Program-made: the position numbers and the translations under genes | In this document: piece after piece, positions 1 to 5,968 of the stretch | Position numbering within the stretch: position 1 is the first letter of the stretch | Layout of the letters: every line of letters starts with the position of its first letter | The notes under the pieces: model-generated | The model's input: only the letters and a program-made list of their open reading frames with translations | Told to the model about the DNA's origin: nothing | Database searches by the model: none | Origin: Deltaproteobacteria bacterium | Lineage (GTDB): Bacteria > JAUYMQ01 | Reading direction: 5' to 3' | NCBI GenBank assembly: GCA_030698575.1 | Contig: JAUYMQ010000430.1 | Coordinates: 1 to 9,438, forward strand | DNA length: 9,438 bases

Positions 1-231
1 TACCCGCCCGATCGGGTGATCGCCGAGTTGCGGAGATGCGCCGGGACGCAGTTCGATCCGGAAGTCGTGGCCTGCGCGATCGCACTCCTGGAGGAAGGCG
101 GCGAGGATTTCCTCCTCTCGCCGCCCCGGGACAATCTCTTCCAGTCCGATTCTGATTTCGAGGCGCTGCTGGTCGAGGCGCGCGCGGGGCACGACGTGGA
201 TCCACGAGCGGAGTGGCGCCAGGTCCGCTAG
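1..231 (+). CDS. HD-GYP domain protein, C-terminal end (partial, 5' end outside window)
   Basis: The reading frame is open from the first base and ends at TAG 229-231, giving 76 visible residues. The stretch RRCAGTQFDPEVV (about residues 11-23) matches the conserved end of HD-GYP domains, where a Ser/Cys-Gly-x-Gln-Phe-Asp-Pro segment closes the helical bundle. These domains are usually cyclic-di-GMP phosphodiesterases and often the output domain of response regulators. The catalytic HD and GYP motifs would lie upstream and are not visible, so neither activity nor any receiver domain can be judged. After the domain a 50-residue acidic tail continues to the stop. The gene converges on the next one, and the two stop codons share the palindrome CTAG. 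Family assignment is fairly safe; enzymatic function is inferred. Confidence 0.75.
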   Translation, partial: YPPDRVIAELRRCAGTQFDPEVVACAIALLEEGGEDFLLSPPRDNLFQSDSDFEALLVEARAGHDVDPRAEWRQVR

Positions 232-1478
232 CGGTACCGTCGAAGGTAGGAGAGATCCCGATCCTGGGTGTTCTTCGCGCCGACGAGGATGACGCGGTAG
301 CGCCCGCCTTCGGCCTGGCAGCAGTAGATCCTCCCCTTCCCGGCAAATCCAAGCTCGAAGATGTTTCCGTGCTCCAGCCCCCCGACCTTTCGCCGCATCG
401 GAAGGTTGTCATCGCGGTCGTTCAGGCGCTTCAAGACCTCCTCCGCCCGCAGCATGGCGTCGTCGTCGCCCAGGTTGATGATATCCGAAACCACCCTGCT
501 CTCGAATTCGAGATTCTTGTAGAGGGTCCGAAGGCGCCTGTCGAGGAGTTCGGCGTCCCGCGCTCGTCCCTTGGGAACCGGCTTGCCCTCCCGGCGCTGG
601 ATGCTCGCGCTGAGCTCCTCGATCTTCGCCTCGTGGATTTTCTTGTCCGCCCTTGCATCTTCCAGCTTCTGCTCGAGCCGTTCGAGCTCCTTTTCGAGCT
701 CGCCCGCGTCTTCCCAGGTCCAGCCGCCCAGGCGCTGCTCGAGCCGGGCCTTCTCACTTTCGAGCGCGCGGATCTGCGTGACACGCTCGCTTGCGTGCCG
801 CGACGCCTCGTCGAGCTTCGTTGTGACGCGCTTGAGCTCCGTCTCGATTCGCGCGACTCGTTCGGCGCTCTCACGATCGAGGCGCTCGGCGATCTCGAGC
901 TTTTCCTGTTCCGTGCGAAGAACGAACCGCCTGGCGTGGACCCAAAGGATCTGCAGGAGCAGGAAGAGGTAGATGACGAGGATTCCGTTGGCGAGCCAGG
1001 TGTTGTTTCGGATCGAGACCCAGGTATCGACCGTGAGCCCCTCGCGCAGAATCTCGTAGTTCTCCCTGGCGACCTCCGCGCGGGGACGCGGGTGAAGGGC
1101 CGCGGGCGGCAGCGCCGAAGGGGCGGCCCGGGGATCGGCGAGGGGATCGGCGAGGCCGTTCGGGGGAAACCATTCCCGGAGTCTGGGGTAGATCGTGACC
1201 CCGCCGGTGGTCTGAACGGTCACGCGCAGTTCGAGGCCGAGCCCCACAAGCCTCCGGATCCAGCCCTGATCTAATGCGAGCTTGGTCCGCGCGTTGACGA
1301 GCTCAGTGTAACTTGCCTCCCCTGAAAGCAATTCTTCCGGATCGACGAGGATTGCCTGCCGGACGTCGACGGACACCTCACGGGTGATCAGGGCTTCGCC
1401 GCCCTTCAGGCTGAAGATGTAGAGGAAGACGAACGCCAGGATGGCGCCGGTGATGAAGCGGAAGGAGAACTCTCTCAT
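228..1478 (-). CDS. Two-pass membrane protein with long coiled coil and RelE/ParE-like C-terminal segment
   Basis: 416 residues from ATG at 1476-1478; no clear Shine-Dalgarno sequence precedes it. Visible order: hydrophobic segment at about 7-24, a predicted extracytoplasmic region 25-160 with a proline/alanine-rich stretch at 105-133, a second hydrophobic segment at about 162-181, then a highly charged heptad-rich coiled coil at about 185-295. The last 100 residues (about 312-416) look globular. Their end has the look of RelE/ParE/HigB-type folds: a Gly-Leu-Glu-His-Gly-Asn-Ile-Phe-Glu-Leu strand (367-376), an alternating strand with Tyr-Arg-Val-Ile-Leu-Val (394-399), then Lys-Asn-Thr-Gln-Asp-Arg (402-407), resembling the toxin 'KKTQ' tail. 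I do not recognise the whole protein. No antitoxin gene adjoins it, so a stand-alone toxin is unlikely. A membrane-tethered RNA- or ribosome-binding role is only a guess. Topology (both termini cytoplasmic) is inferred. Confidence 0.8.
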   Translation of the reverse strand: MREFSFRFITGAILAFVFLYIFSLKGGEALITREVSVDVRQAILVDPEELLSGEASYTELVNARTKLALDQGWIRRLVGLGLELRVTVQTTGGVTIYPRLREWFPPNGLADPLADPRAAPSALPPAALHPRPRAEVARENYEILREGLTVDTWVSIRNNTWLANGILVIYLFLLLQILWVHARRFVLRTEQEKLEIAERLDRESAERVARIETELKRVTTKLDEASRHASERVTQIRALESEKARLEQRLGGWTWEDAGELEKELERLEQKLEDARADKKIHEAKIEELSASIQRREGKPVPKGRARDAELLDRRLRTLYKNLEFESRVVSDIINLGDDDAMLRAEEVLKRLNDRDDNLPMRRKVGGLEHGNIFELGFAGKGRIYCCQAEGGRYRVILVGAKNTQDRDLSYLRRYR

Positions 1479-1546
1479 CGATGCGCCGCCGTCGGTGTCT
1501 CGCCGCTGCGATGGGGCAAAATGCCCTCTGCCGGAACGAGTCCTTC

Positions 1547-1575
1547 ATGATAAAACGCTTGACTTAGTTTCACCA
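1547..1575 (-). promoter_or_regulatory. Candidate promoter of the minus-strand membrane protein gene
   Basis: On the minus strand a TATCAT hexamer (1552 down to 1547) matches the sigma-70 -10 consensus at five of six positions. A weak -35, TGGTGA, lies 17 bases upstream (1575 to 1570). It would give a leader of about 60 nt before the ATG at 1478. It overlaps the better plus-strand promoter at 1559-1586, so the two would compete. Support rests only on hexamer match and spacing. Confidence 0.3.
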
Positions 1576-1586
1576 TCCCGTAACAT
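1559..1586 (+). promoter_or_regulatory. Candidate sigma-70 promoter for the cold-shock gene
   Basis: TTGACT (1559-1564) and TAACAT (1581-1586) are separated by 16 bases, a good housekeeping-type promoter in a locally AT-richer island. Transcription would start near 1592-1594, leaving a leader of about 205 nt before the cold-shock start codon. Just after the predicted start lies a 12-bp palindrome, GAAACTCGTTTC (1598-1609), which could be an operator. I saw no convincing second promoter between here and the gene. Confidence 0.5.
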
Positions 1587-1645
1587 CGGTGCTATCAGAA
1601 ACTCGTTTCAAGGTTTGATCTCCCCATGTGTATCAGTGTGCTATA

Positions 1646-1684
1646 AAAGGCCGTTCTCCGAAGCTCTTTTCGGGGGCGGCCTTT
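1646..1684 (+). promoter_or_regulatory. Long hairpin in the cold-shock leader (terminator- or attenuator-like)
   Basis: AAAGGCCG (1646-1653) pairs perfectly with CGGCCTTT (1677-1684). After a single bulged base the stem continues with 1655-1662 against 1669-1676, including two G-U pairs and closing on the six-base loop GCTCTT. On the plus strand the stem runs into TTTATGTTT, a poor but present T-rich tail; on the minus strand it runs into TTTTATAG. It could terminate either strand. Alternatively it is a structural element of the cspA-type 5' leader, since the gene downstream has no other visible promoter. Confidence 0.55.
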
Positions 1685-1799
1685 ATGTTTCTGCAGCCAG
1701 GTGAGCGAGACGGAAGTTGCACGTGGGTTGGCATGGGGACCCGGAGGGGTAGGGGCGAGCGCGTCGCCGCCTAGGGACACTGAAGAAGGAGAAATTTTT

Positions 1800-2000
1800 A
1801 TGCCGAACGGTACCGTGAAGTGGTTCAACGAGAAGAAGGGCTATGGCTTCATTACGCAGGAGTCGGGCGAGGACGTCTTCGTTCACTTCACTGCGATAGC
1901 CGCCGAAGGATTCAAGACCCTTGCTGAGGGAGATAGTGTCCAGTTCGACGTCATTCAGGGGTCGAAGGGGCCCCAGGCGGCGAACGTTTCGAAGGTCTGA
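1800..2000 (+). CDS. csp: Cold-shock protein, CspA family
   Basis: 66 residues, the usual length for a single cold-shock domain, a five-stranded beta barrel that binds single-stranded RNA and DNA and melts RNA structure as an RNA chaperone in the cytoplasm. Both nucleic-acid motifs are present: RNP1 KGYGFI at 13-18 and RNP2 VFVHF at 26-30, with Trp8, Phe17, Phe27, His29 and Phe30 of the aromatic binding face. The start is ATG 1800-1802, chosen because the domain begins there ([10 protein letters not shown]) and AAGGAG (1786-1791) lies 8 bases before it. The same frame is open back to an ATG at 1701, but that 33-residue extension is not family-like and has no ribosome-binding site. The gene stands alone between a long structured leader and a strong terminator. 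Cold induction is plausible but not shown; many paralogues are constitutive. Confidence 0.97.
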   Translation: MPNGTVKWFNEKKGYGFITQESGEDVFVHFTAIAAEGFKTLAEGDSVQFDVIQGSKGPQAANVSKV

Positions 2001-2028
2001 TCTCGTTCGGATTGAAACCATTATTTTC

Positions 2029-2056
2029 GAACGCGGCGCTCCTCGGCGCGGCGTTC
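2029..2056 (+). repeat. Inverted repeat upstream of the cold-shock terminator
   Basis: GAACGCGGCGC (2029-2039) pairs with GCGCGGCGTTC (2046-2056) with one G-G mismatch and a six-base loop. No T-run follows on either strand, so it is not itself a standard terminator. It sits 6 bases ahead of the terminator hairpin and could protect the mRNA 3' end or assist pausing. Confidence 0.5.
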
Positions 2057-2062
2057 ATCTCC

Positions 2063-2089
2063 GCCCCGGCTTCGCCGGGGCTTTTTTTT
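2063..2089 (+). terminator. Rho-independent terminator of the cold-shock gene
   Basis: GCCCCGGC (2063-2070) and GCCGGGGC (2074-2081) form a perfect 8-bp GC-rich stem with a TTC loop, followed at once by eight T residues (2082-2089). It lies 62 bases after the stop codon. On the minus strand the stem has no T tail, so it should not end the rqcH-like transcript, whose stop codon is only 11 bases away. Confidence 0.93.
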
Positions 2090-2099
2090 CCTCAACGAA

Positions 2100-3908
2100 T
2101 CAGGCGACGGGATCTTCCGCGTCTCCCGAAAATTCTTCCAGTTCCTCCGGAAGCGTCGCTGGAACCCGGAGCGTGCGGCCTTCGCGCGCGACTACCTGGC
2201 CTGGAGGCGCCCCGTGGAGCTTGCGGACGTGGCTCAGGCGCGTGACCGTCACATCGGCCTGCCGTTCATCTCTCGCGCCGCTGAAATAGGCGGCAGCGCG
2301 CGCCGCCGCCGCCAGGATCCGCTCGGGCGGCTCCGTCGATCGCGCGCAACGAAGGAGCACGTGCGCGCCGGGCACGCTACGCGCGTGCAGCCAGATATCC
2401 GAGGGCTTTCCAATCCGCGTGACCAGCCGGTCGTTGTCGCGGCCGTGCCGGCCTACGAGCATCTCCCAACCCTCGAGCATGAAGCGGCGCGGTTTCGGAT
2501 CCGGCGGAATCCGCCCCTTGGCGGGATTCCGTCCGGGGCGAATCTGTTTTTCGGGGCGTCCGGTCCTCGCCTTCGCGGAAATGCTCTCGCTGATCGCTTC
2601 CAGCGTCTCCACCTCCCCCGCCTGCGCGGCCTGGAGCGCCTGCTCCCGGAGAAATCGCATTTCGATCTCGCCCCGCGCAATCAAGCCCTCGATGATGGAG
2701 ACGGCCCGCTTCGCCTTGCGGGCACGTAGATAGAGCCGTTCGGCGTTCGCTGCAAGACTGCGCGCGGGGTCGAGTTCGATCCGCAGGGTGGCGCCCCCGG
2801 CATCGAAGGCGTCCACGACTTCGATTGCCTCGAGGCCGCGGCGGCGGGCGTCCGGTTGGGTGAGCAGGAGATCAGCCTGCCGGCGCCACCGTTCGCCTCG
2901 CTTCGCCTCGGCCAGATCCGATCGTTGGCGGTCGAGCTTCAGCTCGCGGTGATCGATGAGCCGCGTGAGCGCCCGTAAGGTGCGCCCGCGATGCGTTTCG
3001 AGCGCCTGCGCCGCGCCCTCTGAGCCGGCGAGATCGTCGAGGGCGCCGGATAGACTCTTGACGGGTGATCCTTCCTGGCCGGTGGCGGGGAGGGGGAAGG
3101 GAAGAAGCACGGCCGGGGCGCCGTCTGCGGCGCCCGGGAGCAGGCGCGGGTTGCAGGGCCGGGCGAGCAGGGCGCGGAAGGCCGTGAGGAGCGCTTCCGC
3201 ACCGGCCTCGTCGACCCCACCAGCCAGCGACTCCGCCGGCAAGCCTGACTGCGCGATGGCTTCCGCGGCAAGGTGGCGACCGACGCCCTCGAAAAGCCGT
3301 GAGAGGAGGCGCCCCGGATCCCGGACTGCCCGGCGGCCGTCGGATGCGCCAAGGCGCTCGATGCCGCTGATGACTTCGTCCGCCGAGGCGCGCTCGGGAT
3401 CGAGGCGCCCATCGAGCCGGGGGAGGCGGTAGGCCGCTCCCGTGGTCAGATCGCGGCGCGCGGCAGGCAGCGGGCGAAGGACGCCGAGGATTCGCGTTTC
3501 GTCACCGTTCTCCGCGCAGAGAATCACGGTTGAGGCGTGGCCGGTCAGCTCGACGGCGAGGACAGCTCGGTCGGTCTTCGCCCCGCGCCGCGCCCCGAAC
3601 CGGAGGTGAACCACCGGGACGTCATGTTCCGCGACCGCTTCCTCGAATGCGCGCCCCTCGAGATGCTTGCGCGCGAGCATGCAAAAGGGGGGCGGGAAGG
3701 CCGGGTTCTGATCCCGTCGTGTGGTGAGGTGAACGCGCGCGTTCCGTGCGCCGGCGCTTGCCAGCAGCCGCTGCTCGCCCGCCGTACCGCGAAGGATCAG
3801 AACCAGCGTGTCGGGATGGGGCAGGTGAACTCGCCGGACGATCGCGCCGTGAAGCGCCCCGGTGATCTCTCGCGCGATCTCGTGTCGCAGCGGCCGGTCG
3901 AGAATCAC
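2100..3908 (-). CDS. rqcH: NFACT family protein, RqcH-like ribosome quality-control factor
   Basis: 602 residues. RqcH binds 50S subunits carrying stalled peptidyl-tRNA and recruits tRNA-Ala to add a C-terminal alanine tail that marks the chain for proteolysis. Order seen: NFACT-N at about 1-165, with Asp4 and the family signature CMLARKHLEGR (76-86); a helix-hairpin-helix-like stretch at about 175-225; the coiled-coil arm at about 300-450; and NFACT-R at about 476-592, with GRHGRDNDRL (486-495), DIWLHARSVPGAHV (504-517) and VRKLHGAPPG (561-570). No long NFACT-C region follows. The start is GTG 3906-3908, with GGAG 6 bases upstream (complement of 3915-3918) and the expected family N-terminus. 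Oddity: the Asp-Arg pair of NFACT-N (Asp97/Arg98 in B. subtilis) aligns here with Asp96-Val97. The family call is strong; full alanine-tailing activity is therefore uncertain. The gene is alone on its strand. Confidence 0.9.
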   Translation of the reverse strand: MILDRPLRHEIAREITGALHGAIVRRVHLPHPDTLVLILRGTAGEQRLLASAGARNARVHLTTRRDQNPAFPPPFCMLARKHLEGRAFEEAVAEHDVPVVHLRFGARRGAKTDRAVLAVELTGHASTVILCAENGDETRILGVLRPLPAARRDLTTGAAYRLPRLDGRLDPERASADEVISGIERLGASDGRRAVRDPGRLLSRLFEGVGRHLAAEAIAQSGLPAESLAGGVDEAGAEALLTAFRALLARPCNPRLLPGAADGAPAVLLPFPLPATGQEGSPVKSLSGALDDLAGSEGAAQALETHRGRTLRALTRLIDHRELKLDRQRSDLAEAKRGERWRRQADLLLTQPDARRRGLEAIEVVDAFDAGGATLRIELDPARSLAANAERLYLRARKAKRAVSIIEGLIARGEIEMRFLREQALQAAQAGEVETLEAISESISAKARTGRPEKQIRPGRNPAKGRIPPDPKPRRFMLEGWEMLVGRHGRDNDRLVTRIGKPSDIWLHARSVPGAHVLLRCARSTEPPERILAAAARAAAYFSGARDERQADVTVTRLSHVRKLHGAPPGQVVAREGRTLRVPATLPEELEEFSGDAEDPVA

Positions 3909-3926
3909 GTGAAGCTCCGCAACTTG

Positions 3927-3940
3927 CTCCTCCGGAGGAG
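3927..3940. repeat. Perfect 14-bp palindrome between divergent genes
   Basis: CTCCTCCGGAGGAG is self-complementary and lies in the 107-base gap between the divergent rqcH-like and glycosyltransferase genes. It could be an operator serving both. Because it contains GGAGGAG on both strands it may instead be coincidental purine-rich leader sequence. No strong -10 hexamer is visible in the gap; the best plus-strand candidate is TTGCTC (3924-3929) with TTAATC (3947-3952). Confidence 0.35.
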
Positions 3941-4003
3941 GCGCTGTTAATCTCCGCGGTTCCGGCCGTGGCGCTCATGGGGCGCCGCGGGCTCGGGATA
4001 TTC

Positions 4004-4009
4004 GGAGGT
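4004..4009 (+). promoter_or_regulatory. Ribosome-binding site that sets a TTG start
   Basis: GGAGGT lies 6 bases before TTG 4016-4018. The two in-frame upstream alternatives, GTG 3968 and ATG 3977, lack such a site and would add 13-16 residues in front of the conserved first beta strand. The TTG is therefore preferred. Confidence 0.8.
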
Positions 4010-4015
4010 CCGCGT

Positions 4016-5122
4016 TTGACAATCGTCTTCTACGTGAGCGGCCACGGCTTCGGCCACGCGGTGCGTATCGCCGAGGTGATTCGCACCATCCTTGCACGAG
4101 AGCCGCGGGCGCGCATTCACGTCCGGAGCAGCGCGCCCGGCTGGCTCTTTCCCGTTGACGAGCGCCTGAGCCGGGCCGACGTCCGGCTCGATGTCGGCGT
4201 GGTGCAGCAGAACAGCCTGACGCTCGATCCCGCGGCCACGCTCGCCGGGATGAGCGCCATACTCGGGGACACCGAATCGATCCTCGCGCGGGAGTCCGCC
4301 GCGCTCCGCGACCTTGATTGCCGGGCCGTCGTGGGCGACATTCCGCCGCTCGCCTTCGCGGCGGCCGCGCGCGCGTCAGTGCCCTCGGCGGCGATCGCCA
4401 ACTTCTCCTGGGACTGGATCTACCGCGCCTACCTGCCCGCCGCACCCGCCTTCGGGTCGTTGATCGAAACGATGGCGCGCCAGTACGGGCAGGCTTCCAT
4501 TCTCCTGAGACTCCCGTTTCACGGCGATCTCTCGGCCTTTTCCCGGCATCGCGACATCCCCCTCATCGCCCGCCGCGCCGCGCTGCCGAAGGCGGAACTG
4601 CGGCGGGGGCTTGCGCTCGACGATCGGCCGGCCGCGCTCCTCTCCTTTGGCGGCTTCGGCCTGGCCGATCTTCCCGTGGCCCGAATGGCGCGCGAGAGCC
4701 CCGGCTGGCAGTTCCTGGCGCCCTGGAGGCCCGATGGGGAACTTCCGGCGAACCTGCGCTGCCTCGACGGGCGGAAGGTGAACCACGAGGACCTCGTGGC
4801 CGCTGTCGACGTGGTGGTGACGAAGCCGGGCTACGGGATCGTGGCGGAGTGCCTCGCCAACGGCGCCCGGGTTCTTTATACGTCGCGAGGGGATTTTCCG
4901 GAGTACCCCGTGCTCGTCGGGGCGCTGGAGCGCCACGCAACCGCGCGCTACGTGGCGCCGGAGGCATTGCTCGGGGGGCGCATCAGCGGGGAGCTTGACG
5001 CGCTGCTGGCGGCTGGGGAGCGCGCCGCGCCGCTGGACCCGGGCGCCTTCGAGGGGGCGCGGGTCGCGGCGGAGATCATCCTGGAGATGGCCGGCGGGTC
5101 ACTCAGCGCTTCCGGGCCGTGA
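4016..5122 (+). CDS. GT-B glycosyltransferase-like protein related to the L-arabinokinase N-terminal domain
   Basis: 368 residues from TTG 4016-4018. The fold looks like a two-domain GT-B enzyme of the GT28/MurG type. The N-terminal half starts with a beta strand and GHGFGH (9-14), the glycine-rich loop of this group. It carries NFSWDWIY (129-136), closely matching the NFSWDFIY motif in the N-terminal half of plant L-arabinokinase, and LLRLPF (163-168). The C-terminal half has FGGFG (211-215) and TKPGYGIVAECLA (269-281), the expected donor-nucleotide binding region. Plant arabinokinases fuse this domain to a GHMP sugar kinase; here it is alone, with no kinase next to it. No signal peptide or membrane segment is evident, so it is probably cytosolic or peripheral. 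Donor and acceptor cannot be read from the sequence. It is divergent from the rqcH-like gene and its end overlaps the mini-secretin gene by 20 bases. Confidence 0.88.
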   Translation: MTIVFYVSGHGFGHAVRIAEVIRTILAREPRARIHVRSSAPGWLFPVDERLSRADVRLDVGVVQQNSLTLDPAATLAGMSAILGDTESILARESAALRDLDCRAVVGDIPPLAFAAAARASVPSAAIANFSWDWIYRAYLPAAPAFGSLIETMARQYGQASILLRLPFHGDLSAFSRHRDIPLIARRAALPKAELRRGLALDDRPAALLSFGGFGLADLPVARMARESPGWQFLAPWRPDGELPANLRCLDGRKVNHEDLVAAVDVVVTKPGYGIVAECLANGARVLYTSRGDFPEYPVLVGALERHATARYVAPEALLGGRISGELDALLAAGERAAPLDPGAFEGARVAAEIILEMAGGSLSASGP

Positions 5123-5966
5123 CGACCAGGTAGGTGCTCTCCGCCTTTCGCGCGCGGGCGCCGCCGCGCAGGATTTCCCTGAGCGCGGTGTTCTTGCTTT
5201 CTGAAGTGCTTCCGAGAATGACCGACTCGCCGTCGCGGACCTCGATCTGCGTGGTGGCCTCCGTGAAGCGGATGCTCGCGCCATGCTCGCCGAGGTTGCG
5301 CATCCACGGCGTGATCTCGAGAAGGATGCGATCCTCGCCGATGGTTCGCGGATGCACGGCGAGGCCGGTGTCGACCGAGACCCATTCGGTCGAGACGATG
5401 GTGTGGCCGTGGCCCGCCGCGTAGTGATGGAACGCGTTCGTGAAGGGAATTTCCTGTCCGGTCGAGATCTCGGCCGTACCGTCGTTCATCACGAGAACCG
5501 TCTGTCGGGTGGTTCCCTGTTCCCGCCGATCCGTCGCGCCCGCCGTGGCGAGCGCAGTGAGCCCGCTGCCGGGGACTGGGGCCGGGATCGTCCCGATCTG
5601 CCAGCCCGAATCACGGTAGGCCCAGTCCACTCGCGCGTGTATCGCGCGCAGATCACGATCGGTCATGCTCTCGACGGTTACCTCGATGTTGCTCTGGCGG
5701 ACGTCCTGGGAAGCCAGCACGGATTTTGCCTGGGAGATCCCTTCGGCATTGTCGATGATGACGATCGAGTTGGTTCGTGAGTCGACCGATGCGCGCCCCT
5801 CCGGCGAGAGGGCGGCCGTGACGGAAGGGAGAAGTTCTTCGGCCACACGGCTCTTCATCTTGTAGATGAAGACTTCGCGGTCGCCGGCAGCCAGAGCGTC
5901 GATGGCAGCGAGGCAGAGAATGAGACCCAGGGCCGCCGAAAGCCCGGTTCGTGCGTTGATCTTCAT
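5103..5966 (-). CDS. Exported miniature secretin-domain protein
   Basis: 287 residues from ATG 5964-5966, with GGGAGG 6 bases upstream; the same frame is open to 6113, but that extension is not signal-like. Residues 1-27 form a signal peptide with likely cleavage after Ala-Leu-Ala. Residues 31-95 resemble the short secretin N1/NolW domain: a VFIYKMKSR strand, then RTNSIVIID. From about 93 on it follows the secretin core: NIEVTVESMTD, TVLVMNDGTAEISTGQEIPF (156-175), LAVHPRTIGEDRILLEITP (202-220), VRDGESVILG (243-252) and a final STYLVVTAR strand. The gate region between 125 and 155 is very short, and the usual VPxLxxIPxxG lip motif is absent. Full secretins are about 400-700 residues, so it may not form a gated pore. 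It starts 2 bases after the GH84-like stop, so the two are surely co-transcribed. Confidence 0.82.
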   Translation of the reverse strand: MKINARTGLSAALGLILCLAAIDALAAGDREVFIYKMKSRVAEELLPSVTAALSPEGRASVDSRTNSIVIIDNAEGISQAKSVLASQDVRQSNIEVTVESMTDRDLRAIHARVDWAYRDSGWQIGTIPAPVPGSGLTALATAGATDRREQGTTRQTVLVMNDGTAEISTGQEIPFTNAFHHYAAGHGHTIVSTEWVSVDTGLAVHPRTIGEDRILLEITPWMRNLGEHGASIRFTEATTQIEVRDGESVILGSTSESKNTALREILRGGARARKAESTYLVVTARKR

Positions 5967-5968
5967 GA

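Noticed and set aside
228-620. A toxin-antitoxin module based on the RelE-like C-terminus
   Set aside because: There is no small partner gene on either side, and the segment is fused to a membrane protein, so a classic module is not supported.
213-1274. A 353-codon plus-strand open frame opposite the membrane protein gene
   Set aside because: The minus-strand product has coherent membrane segments and a coiled coil. The plus-strand product is a low-complexity leucine/proline/arginine mirror.
1510-1530. Small stem GGGCA-AAA-TGCCC as a terminator or regulatory hairpin
   Set aside because: It has only 5 base pairs and no T-run or link to a known element; likely chance.
1701-1799. A longer start for the cold-shock protein at ATG 1701
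   Set aside because: The extension is not seen in this family, has no ribosome-binding site, and the AAGGAG before ATG 1800 fits exactly.
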